The position numbers and the translations under genes are program-made. A stretch of DNA of 64,000 nt, from NCBI GenBank assembly GCA_036502405.1, contig DASXYP010000066.1:1-64000 (forward strand), written 5' to 3'. This DNA is from Chersky-806 sp036502405. GTDB lineage: Bacteria; Actinomycetota; Acidimicrobiia; IMCC26256; JAENVU01. This document shows, in pieces, positions 57,170 to 64,000 of the stretch; the stretch's first letter is position 1, and each line of letters begins with the position of its first letter. A model generated the notes under the pieces. That model saw only the letters and a list, made by a program, of their open reading frames with translations. It searched no databases and was not told the DNA's origin.

Positions 57170-57866
57170 CCCGGCACTGACGCTCGCGGTCCCGGATCTC
57201 GGTGAGCCCGTGATCAGCGTGCACGACGTGACGAAGACCTATGACCGCGGCATGGTCCCCGCACTGAACGGACTGGACCTCGAGATCAACCGCGGTGAGT
57301 TCGTCGCCATCACCGGGCCTTCGGGCTGCGGGAAGTCGACGCTCCTGCACCTGCTCGCGGCGCTCGATCGGCCGGACCGGGGACAGCTCCGCGTCGATGG
57401 CAACGATCTCATGCGGCTGCCACATCCGAATCGGTATCGCCGTGAGGTGGTCGGCCTCGTCTTCCAGCTGCATGATCTGCTGGCGCACCTCAGCGCCCAG
57501 CAGAACATCGAGATCGCGATGTTCGGGACGCATCGCCGGCGAGGTGAGCAGCGGGCTCGCGCCCGGCAGCTCCTCGCCGACGTGGACCTGGCCGGGCAGT
57601 GGAAGCGCCGGCCCGCGCAGCTGTCAGGCGGTGAGCGCCAGCGGGTGGCGATCGCCCGGGCCCTGGCGAACGAGCCTCGAATCCTGTTGGCCGACGAGCC
57701 GACCGGGAGTCTCGACAGTCACTCGGTCGAGCAGGTCCTCGCATTGCTACGACGACTTCGCACGGAACGCGAGGTGACGATCGCGCTCGTGACTCACGAC
57801 ATGGCCGTCGCCGGGGAAGCCGATCGGCTGATCCGACTGCGCGACGGTCGGGTGGACCAGGACTGA
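57162..57866 (+). CDS. LolD/MacB-type ABC ATPase
   Basis: The product is 234 residues. Walker A GPSGCGKST near 52-60, signature LSGGERQRVAIARAL near 154, Walker B LLADEPTGSLDS near 175. Q-loop VFQLHDLL near 100 is the LolD-type sequence. It powers the FtsX-type permease at 56036. The eight-base overlap indicates coupled translation. Confidence 0.95.
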   Translation: MSSPALTLAVPDLGEPVISVHDVTKTYDRGMVPALNGLDLEINRGEFVAITGPSGCGKSTLLHLLAALDRPDRGQLRVDGNDLMRLPHPNRYRREVVGLVFQLHDLLAHLSAQQNIEIAMFGTHRRRGEQRARARQLLADVDLAGQWKRRPAQLSGGERQRVAIARALANEPRILLADEPTGSLDSHSVEQVLALLRRLRTEREVTIALVTHDMAVAGEADRLIRLRDGRVDQD

Positions 57867-57895
57867 CGTACGGAAGACCGAACGCCGACGTACGG

Positions 57896-58816
57896 CTACG
57901 GGATGAGCACGATCTTGCCGTGCGTGTGCCGCTGCTCGACCTCGGCGAACGCGTCGCGGACCTGCTCGAGTGGATAGGTCGCCGCGATGGGGATCGAGAT
58001 CTGACCTGACGCGACGAGCTCGGCCATCTGCGACAAGACATCGGTCGTGGAAGCGTCGCCACTCCCCTCGGCTTTGGTTCCGAGCTCCTGCGCCTTCTGA
58101 CGCGCGGTGATGGTCTCGATTCGGTCCTTCGCGATTCCGAGATCGACCGCGAGCTGTACGTACTCCGGCCCGAAGAGGTCGATGAACGCATCGATGCCGT
58201 CCGGTGCGGCGGCCCGAAGCCGCTGGGCCAATCCGTCGCCGTAGGCGACCGGAACGACGCCGAGCGCGGTGAGCCACGGGTGATTCGCGACCGACGCGAT
58301 GCCGAGCACGGTCGCGCCCTTCGTGCGCAACAGCTGGACGACGACCGAGCCGACCCCGCCGGCAGCTGCGGACACCGCGACCGTGTCACCACGCTCGGCA
58401 CCGACCGCCCGCACCGCGGCGAAGGCCGTGCAGCCGACGACGTACAGCGAACCGGCGACCTCCCAGCTCAGGGCTGGGGGCTTGTGGATCAGCTGCGTCA
58501 CCGGCACGGTGACGAAGTCGGCCTGGCTCGATCGTTCCCACGACCACCCGAGCACCTCGTCGCCGACGGCAAGCTCCGTGACGCCGTCGCCGAGCGCGCT
58601 GACGACGCCGGCGAGGTCACTGCCCTGGCCCGACGGGAAGGTCGCCGGAAACATCGCCTCCAGCGCGCCGCTCCGGATCGCCGCCTCGCCCGGGTTGATC
58701 CCCGCCGCGCGCACCTCGACGACGACCTCACCTGCGGCCGGTTCCGGAACCGGTACATCGGCCACGTACAGGACGTCACGGCCACCGTACCGATCGAAGC
58801 GTATTGCTCGAGGCAT
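57896..58816 (-). CDS. Zinc-less MDR/quinone oxidoreductase-like NADPH enzyme (2)
   Basis: The product is 306 residues from ATG 58816 with GAGGGAG seven bases upstream. GroES-like start MPRAIRFDRYGGRDVLYVAD, then GINPGEAAIRSGAL; Rossmann motif AAAGGVGSVVVQLL near 150. No zinc Cys. Probably reduces an enone or quinone with NADPH. It follows the second catalase in the same direction with a 67-bp gap holding three 13-bp repeats, so the two may serve the same oxidative stress response. Confidence 0.9.
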   Translation of the reverse strand: MPRAIRFDRYGGRDVLYVADVPVPEPAAGEVVVEVRAAGINPGEAAIRSGALEAMFPATFPSGQGSDLAGVVSALGDGVTELAVGDEVLGWSWERSSQADFVTVPVTQLIHKPPALSWEVAGSLYVVGCTAFAAVRAVGAERGDTVAVSAAAGGVGSVVVQLLRTKGATVLGIASVANHPWLTALGVVPVAYGDGLAQRLRAAAPDGIDAFIDLFGPEYVQLAVDLGIAKDRIETITARQKAQELGTKAEGSGDASTTDVLSQMAELVASGQISIPIAATYPLEQVRDAFAEVEQRHTHGKIVLIP

Positions 58817-58846
58817 ACCCAAGCTCCCTCGTCGACTGCGCCGCGC

Positions 58847-58885
58847 GGTCCCGCCGCGGGGTCCCGCCGCGGGGTCCCGCCGCTC
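58847..58885. repeat. 13-bp tandem repeat, three copies
   Basis: Unit GGTCCCGCCGCGG at 58847-58859 and 58860-58872, and with two changes at 58873-58885, where it overlaps the catalase stop codon. GC-rich, likely slippage-prone; may also fold as a short hairpin. Confidence 0.8.
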
Positions 58886-60344
58886 AGGACTGCCCGGTGC
58901 GGGTCTCCTTCTCGACTCGCGCGCCCAGGTCCCCGTCGACGTTGCGCCAATATTCGAAGGCACGTTGCAACACCGGTTCGGTCACCCCGTCGAGCAGATG
59001 CGAGACGATGTTGCCGACGAGACGGTCGCGGGCGGCGTCATCCATCACGTCCCGGACCAACGTGCCGGGCTGGCCCCAATCATCGTCCTCGGCGTGAAGC
59101 GTGTACGCGGCGTGCACCATGTCCCCGTCGGTGTGCCAGCCGGCTGGTTCGCCGTAGCGGTCGGTGTCCGCCTGAGGGCCGCCTTTGGAGTTCGGCGCGT
59201 ACACGGGATCGGACACCTTCGTGTACCGCATCTGGCCGTCCTTGCTATAGCTGTTCACCGGCGCGATCGGTGCGTTCACCGGCAGCTGGTTGTAGTTGGG
59301 GCCGATCCGGTGGCGGTGGGCGTCAGGGTAGGAGAACATCCGGCCGAGCAGCATCTTGTCCGGGCTCGGCCCGATCCCCGGCACCATGTTGCTGGGCTCG
59401 ACCGCGAGCTGCTCGATCTCCGAATGGTGGTCGGTGGGGTTGCGGTCCAAGGTCATCCGACCGACTTCCACGAGCGGGTAGTCCGAGTGCGGCCACACCT
59501 TCGTCATGTCGAAGGGGTTGAACCGATACGTCTTGCCCTCGTGGAACGGCATGATCTGCATCTTCAGCACCCAGCTGGGGTGGTTCCCCCCACTGATCGC
59601 CTCGAACAGATCGCGCGTGTGGTGATCGCCGTCAGCGGACGCCATCGCGTCGGCCTCTTCCTGTGTGAAGCACTCGACGCCCTGGTCGCTGATGAAGTGG
59701 TACTTCACCCAGAACCTGTCGCCCGGGGCGTTCACCCACATGTACGTGTTCGAGCTATAGCCGTTCATGTGCCGCCACGTGCGCGGAATTCCGCGGTCGC
59801 CCATGAGGTACGTGACCTGGTGGGCTGATTCCGGCGACAACGTCCAGAAGTCCCACTGCATGTCGTGGTCACGCAGGTTGTTGTCCGCTCGCCGCTTCTG
59901 CGAACGGATGAAGTGCTGGAACTTCATCGGGTCCGAGATGAAGAAGACCGGGGTGTTGTTCCCGACCATGTCGTAGTTGCCCTCGGTCGTGTAGAACTTC
60001 AACGCGAAGCCGCGCGGGTCGCGCCACGTGTCGGGACTCCCGCGTTCGCCGGCGACGGTCGAGAACCGGGCCACGAGGTCGGTGGTCGTGCCCGGCTGGA
60101 ACACGGCAGCCTTCGTGAAGGCGCTGACGTCGGCGGTGACCTCGAAGCGGCCGAACGCGCCGCTGCCCTTGGCGTGCGGCTGGCGCTCCGGGACCCGCTC
60201 ACGGTTCCACTGCGCCATCTGCTCGATCAGATAGTGGTCCTGCAACAGGATCGGGCCGTCTGCTCCGACGGTGAGCGAGTGCTCGTCGCTCTCGACCGGA
60301 ATGCCGGAATCCGTGGTCGTAGGTTCGGGCTGCCTCGTGCTCAT
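58884..60344 (-). CDS. Monofunctional haem catalase (2)
   Basis: The product is 486 residues from ATG 60344 with AAGGGAG five bases upstream. Distal His57 in HAKGSG, Asn129/130 in VGNNTP, RFSTVAGERGS, and haem Tyr in FSYPDAHRHR are all kept. It is the same clade as katA at 20326, with HSLTVG(A)DGPILLQD matching NSLTVGANGPILLHD, but clearly diverged. No Fur gene adjoins. The ECF42 sigma gene is next upstream, ending 158 bases away on the same strand, so a link to that stress circuit is possible. Confidence 0.96.
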   Translation of the reverse strand: MSTRQPEPTTTDSGIPVESDEHSLTVGADGPILLQDHYLIEQMAQWNRERVPERQPHAKGSGAFGRFEVTADVSAFTKAAVFQPGTTTDLVARFSTVAGERGSPDTWRDPRGFALKFYTTEGNYDMVGNNTPVFFISDPMKFQHFIRSQKRRADNNLRDHDMQWDFWTLSPESAHQVTYLMGDRGIPRTWRHMNGYSSNTYMWVNAPGDRFWVKYHFISDQGVECFTQEEADAMASADGDHHTRDLFEAISGGNHPSWVLKMQIMPFHEGKTYRFNPFDMTKVWPHSDYPLVEVGRMTLDRNPTDHHSEIEQLAVEPSNMVPGIGPSPDKMLLGRMFSYPDAHRHRIGPNYNQLPVNAPIAPVNSYSKDGQMRYTKVSDPVYAPNSKGGPQADTDRYGEPAGWHTDGDMVHAAYTLHAEDDDWGQPGTLVRDVMDDAARDRLVGNIVSHLLDGVTEPVLQRAFEYWRNVDGDLGARVEKETRTGQS

Positions 60345-60502
60345 GCAGGCTCCCTTCCGGGTCGACACCGGCCCGGCGATGACCGAGCCCGCGCGCAGTA
60401 TCCGGCAGCTGGTCCCTGCCTTCACCCCGCGCACGCGTGAGCCTCGCTTGAGACGCCCGGCTGCCATTCTGACCATCCTCGGCGCTGGCGTCGGCGACGC
60501 GG

Positions 60503-61654
<1,152 letters not shown>

Positions 61655-61656
61655 GG

Positions 61657-62064
61657 TCAATCGGTGACGTTCGGCGGCGCAGTCAGGAAGGGCCGGACCT
61701 CCAGCCACTCGTGGACCGGCTCGCCGCGGGGCCCCGGTGCCGACGACAGCTCAACCGCGAGCTCGATCGCTCGCTCGTAGCTGTCGACATCGATCACCAT
61801 CCAACCCGCGATCAGGTCCTTGGTCTCGGCGAACGGGCCGTCGACCACGGGCGGTCGCCCCTCGTCACCGGAGCGGACCCACACGCCGTCAGGCGACAGC
61901 GCCTGTCCGTCGACGAACTCACCGCCGTCCCGGAGCCGGGCGGCGAAGTCGTTCATGAACTCGAAGTGGGCTTCGACCTCGTCGGGCGTCCACTGGTCCA
62001 TGGGGGGATAGCTCGGAGGCGTCGGGCCGCCCCGGTAGTGCTTGAGCAACAGGTACTTGGCCAT
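61657..62064 (-). CDS. YCII/DGPF-family protein, partner of ECF42 sigma
   Basis: The product is 135 residues from ATG 62064 with AAGGAG six bases upstream. It has the YCII ferredoxin-like fold (KYLLLKHYRGGPTPP start) and the DGPF signature VVDGPFAETKDLIAGW, with His and Asp typical of the family. DGPF proteins are the regular targets and genomic partners of ECF42 sigma factors; their reaction is unknown. Confidence 0.92.
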   Translation of the reverse strand: MAKYLLLKHYRGGPTPPSYPPMDQWTPDEVEAHFEFMNDFAARLRDGGEFVDGQALSPDGVWVRSGDEGRPPVVDGPFAETKDLIAGWMVIDVDSYERAIELAVELSSAPGPRGEPVHEWLEVRPFLTAPPNVTD

Positions 62065-62102
62065 GATGTTCTCCTTCGGGTGTCCGTCGATGCACACCCT
62101 GG

Positions 62103-62129
62103 GACGGAGCAGATACCGAGCTCTCGACA
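62103..62129 (-). promoter_or_regulatory. Predicted ECF42 autoregulated promoter
   Basis: On the minus strand TGTCGA (62124-62129), exactly 17 bases, CGTC (62103-62106). ECF42 promoters are known to have TGTCGA at -35 and CGA/TC-type -10. It lies 39 bases before the YCII start, so this sigma should drive its own operon. Confidence 0.7.
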
Positions 62130-62301
62130 TCCTCGCCGGAAATTGCTCCGAACCTTCTGAGCACGAGCAAAGCCAGTCCGTGACCTGACCTTCGTCGGCC
62201 ACGGGCAGCTCACAACGCATCCAGCGGCATGGAGTGGAACGTCAGCCGCAGCACCTGCCGGTGCGGGCGATGGTCGGAGGGGAGATCCGGCGGTGGGCGG
62301 A

Positions 62302-62307
62302 TACCCT
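62302..62307 (+). promoter_or_regulatory. -10 element of leaderless membrane-protein gene (TACCCT)
   Basis: TACCCT, seven bases, GTG 62315. No ribosome site. The spacing decides the start over two in-frame upstream codons. Confidence 0.5.
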
Positions 62308-62314
62308 TTCCGCG

Positions 62315-62743
62315 GTGGCAGGGGAATTTGAACAAGGAAAGAACAAGATCCTTCGTGAGATGATCCGCCACGAGGACACGCTCCGAGACAATCGGCTCGG
62401 CTACCTCCTGACCCTCAACGGGTTCCTCTTCGCAGCACTCGCGTTCTCCTGGAAGACGCGCGTCGGTTCGGTGGGTCTCATCGTGCTTCTTGCGGTCGTT
62501 GGATTCGTCGTCGGGATCAGTGGCATGGCCGCGCAGGAGATCAGCAATCAAGCTGTCGACAAGTTGCGGGCCTTGGCGGAAGGGGATGCAGGCGAATCCC
62601 TGATCGTCGGCCTGACAGGAGCCGAAACCGCGCAGTGGGCTGACAGCTGGGCGCCCTGGAACGCATTGCCGAAGGTGTTCGTCTTCGTCTGGCCCGCCAT
62701 AGCGGTCCTTCGTGTCGTCCTCTGGATCGCGACAGGGAGCTGA
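62315..62743 (+). CDS. Small two-to-three-helix membrane protein
   Basis: The product is 142 residues from GTG 62315. An N-terminal amphipathic helix (FEQGKNKILREMIRHEDTLRD) is followed by hydrophobic segments at about 27-44, 50-67 and 120-138. The RHEDTLRDNRLGYLLTLNGFL start is a recurring motif of short bacterial membrane proteins I cannot name further. GC is lower than the surroundings, which suggests transfer. The longer frames from GTG 62234 or ATG 62270 lack a promoter match. Confidence 0.75.
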   Translation: MAGEFEQGKNKILREMIRHEDTLRDNRLGYLLTLNGFLFAALAFSWKTRVGSVGLIVLLAVVGFVVGISGMAAQEISNQAVDKLRALAEGDAGESLIVGLTGAETAQWADSWAPWNALPKVFVFVWPAIAVLRVVLWIATGS

Positions 62744-62898
62744 GCTCGTGCGTCACCACGTTCCAGCAAGCCGGCTGCTCGTCGCCCGGGGACGCTGACA
62801 CCCAGTCGGTCGCCCCGTCCTGACCCGAGCGGTAGCCGAGGCTCGCCGAGCAGCAAGGGCCGTCAAGCCTGGATCCGCGCGCTGTGATCGCACATTCG

Positions 62899-62985
62899 TG
62901 GTGTCGGAGGGGGGACTTGAACCCCCACGCCCTTGCGGGCACCAGCCCCTCAAGCTGGCGCGTCTGCCGTTTCCGCCACTCCGAC
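62899..62985 (-). tRNA. tRNA-Leu (GAG anticodon)
   Basis: Minus strand. Acceptor stem GTCGGAG (62985-62979) pairs with CTCCGAC (62909-62903); discriminator A at 62902 and an encoded CCA at 62901-62899. The anticodon stem CCAGC/GCTGG holds the loop TTGAGGG with GAG in the middle. The long variable arm (GGTGCCCGCAAGGGCGTGG region) is the class II type of leucine tRNA. The T loop GTTCAAGTC is standard. A -10 TAAGAT lies at 62998-63003. Confidence 0.97.
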
Positions 62986-62997
62986 GTGGAAGGGGAG

Positions 62998-63003
62998 ATC
63001 TTA
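62998..63003 (-). promoter_or_regulatory. -10 element of tRNA-Leu promoter (TAAGAT)
   Basis: TAAGAT on the minus strand, 12 bases before the tRNA 5' end. No clear -35 at 16-18 bases upstream. Confidence 0.5.
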
Positions 63004-63044
63004 GCGATCCGTGTCGCGCGACCCGGGAGCCTGGACCGCGCATT

Positions 63045-63087
63045 CTCGGCACGTTCGACCGCACCAGAGGCGGTTCAGCGTGCCGAG
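63045..63087 (-). terminator. Long hairpin between peptide ABC gene and tRNA-Leu
   Basis: CTCGGCACG (63045-63053) and CGTGCCGAG (63079-63087) pair perfectly; inner arms ACCGC (63058-63062) and GCGGT (63070-63074) extend the stem around the CAGAG-type loop. No T-run follows, but the position 98 bases after the ABC stop and before the tRNA promoter fits a GC-rich terminator. Confidence 0.55.
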
Positions 63088-63184
63088 CACCGAAGAGCTG
63101 GAACCTGTGGACAACCGGTTCACCTGTGGACGGCGTTCCGCGGGGCGCACCACCCGAACCAGACCCCGACCACAAGGGACCGAC

Positions 63185-64000
63185 TCAGACGACCTGCATC
63201 TCGGCGGCGAAGTGGCAGGCGACGGGGTGGCCCTGCCCGCGGTCGATCAGCGCGGGCTCTTCCTGCGCGCAGATCTCCTCGGCCCGCCAGCAACGGGTCC
63301 GGAACCGGCAGCCGCTCGGCGGGTTGGCGGGGCTCGGCACGTCGCCCTCGAGCACGATCCTGCGCCGCTCGCGCTCCTTACGCGGGTCCGGCACCGGCAC
63401 GGCGGACAGCAGCGCCTGGGTGTACGGGTGGCCGGCGTGCTCGTACACGTCGTCGGCCTCGCCGATCTCCACGATCTTGCCCAGGTACATCACCGCGACG
63501 TTGTCGCAGATGTGGCGCACCACGGACAGGTCGTGCGCGATGAACACGTACGCGAGCTGCAACCGCTCCTGCAGGTCCTCGAGCAGGTTCACGACCCCGG
63601 CCTGAATCGACACGTCGAGGGCGGACACCGGCTCGTCGAGCACGACGAGGTCGGGATCCAGCGAGAGCGCGCGGGCGATGCCGATCCGTTGGCGCTGGCC
63701 GCCGGAGAACTCGTGCGGGAACCGGTTGAAGTGCTCCGGGTTCAGGCCGACGGTCGCCATGAGCTCCTTCACCCGCTCGAGCCCGTTCCCCTTCCACGTC
63801 CCGTGGATCCGCATCGGCTCCGACACGATCGACTGGACGGTCATCCGCGGGTTCAGCGACGCGTACGGGTCCTGGAAGACGATCTGGACCTTCCCGCGCG
63901 TCTCCCGCAGCTGCGAGCTCTTCGCTGCCAGCAGGTCCATCCCGTTGAACCGAACGCTCCCCGACGTCGGCTCGATGAGGCGCAGGATGCAACGGCCGGT
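63185..64000 (-). CDS. Oligopeptide/dipeptide ABC importer ATPase (OppF/DppF type), N-terminus cut by window edge
   Basis: About 271 residues are visible; the frame enters from the right edge, so the Walker A and start are missing. Q-loop VQIVFQDPYASLNPRMTV, signature FSGGQRQRIGIARAL, Walker B DLVVLDEPVSALDVS, and the switch His in IAHDLSVVRH are present. The C-terminal oligopeptide domain has HPYTQALLSAVPVPDP and the CRFRTRCWRAEEIC cysteine motif typical of OppF/DppF. It powers uptake of peptides or nickel/sugars with permeases that must lie beyond the window. Confidence 0.93.
   Translation of the reverse strand, partial: TGRCILRLIEPTSGSVRFNGMDLLAAKSSQLRETRGKVQIVFQDPYASLNPRMTVQSIVSEPMRIHGTWKGNGLERVKELMATVGLNPEHFNRFPHEFSGGQRQRIGIARALSLDPDLVVLDEPVSALDVSIQAGVVNLLEDLQERLQLAYVFIAHDLSVVRHICDNVAVMYLGKIVEIGEADDVYEHAGHPYTQALLSAVPVPDPRKERERRRIVLEGDVPSPANPPSGCRFRTRCWRAEEICAQEEPALIDRGQGHPVACHFAAEMQVV

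Noticed and set aside
43256..57866. Mobile element or prophage island
   Set aside because: No integrase, transposase, att-like repeats or phage structural genes; codon use is mostly like the rest of the window.

Overview
This is 64 kb of very GC-rich, densely coded chromosomal DNA with codon use typical of a high-GC actinobacterium. The gene families point to the Acidimicrobiia or a neighbouring class: sulfotransferase-like proteins paired with DUF1214, TIGR03086/DinB proteins, a branched-chain-type ABC importer with a KstR-like operator, an ECF42-type sigma factor with its YCII partner, and a Fur/katA pair. That placement is inference from gene content; the window has no rRNA. I see no transposase, phage, CRISPR array or integrase. 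The one RNA gene found is a tRNA-Leu(GAG) near the right edge.

Layout: 1-4.2 kb holds an edge-truncated serine hydrolase, a crotonase, a small membrane protein, an ArsR/AHSA1 repressor pair and a sulfotransferase. 4.2-9.3 kb is an importer whose two permeases and two ATPases are fused into one 1221-residue chain, next to its secreted binding protein. 9.4-15.4 kb holds a PQQ-type beta-propeller lipoprotein, two unknown genes, and an operon of a stand-alone LigD polymerase domain, an ATP-grasp enzyme and a DMT transporter. 15.5-19.5 kb has a second sulfotransferase coupled to DUF1214, a 60-bp tandem repeat, and a Coq4-like gene with a membrane protein. 19.8-25.3 kb has leaderless fur with katA, head-to-head STAS genes, an MDR oxidoreductase, an internally deleted PPOX gene and an SDR. 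25.4-34.5 kb has an ABC exporter, a GT39-like membrane protein, a cupin, a second ArsR/AHSA1 operon with two DUF899 genes and a 40-residue protein, a phosphotransferase and a DinB protein. 34.5-43.2 kb has two-domain regulators and enzymes: an MFS pump, a cyclase/AAA/LuxR regulator, an AmiC-like sensor, a hydrolase and a flavoprotein.

From 43.2 to 58 kb lies an accessory stress-type region: a GT2 polysaccharide synthase, NTF2-like, DUF1059, coiled-coil and two HdeD-type (DUF308) genes, an AraC gene, an HTH-only LuxR, an adenylate kinase with an extra N-terminal domain, a GAF-LuxR regulator, an MFS pump, an aldehyde dehydrogenase with an aldo/keto reductase, and a MacB-type ABC pair. 58-62 kb has a second catalase and the ECF42 sigma/YCII operon with its predicted promoter. 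The right edge holds a small membrane protein, the tRNA and a truncated oligopeptide ABC ATPase.

A striking global feature is start-site grammar. Many promoter-proximal genes have a YANNNT -10 hexamer only 6-8 bases before the start codon and no Shine-Dalgarno, so they are probably transcribed as leaderless mRNAs. Operon-internal genes mostly use Shine-Dalgarno sites or ATGA/GTGA/TGATG overlaps. Several autoregulatory circuits can be read directly (two ArsR pairs, Fur/katA, ECF42).
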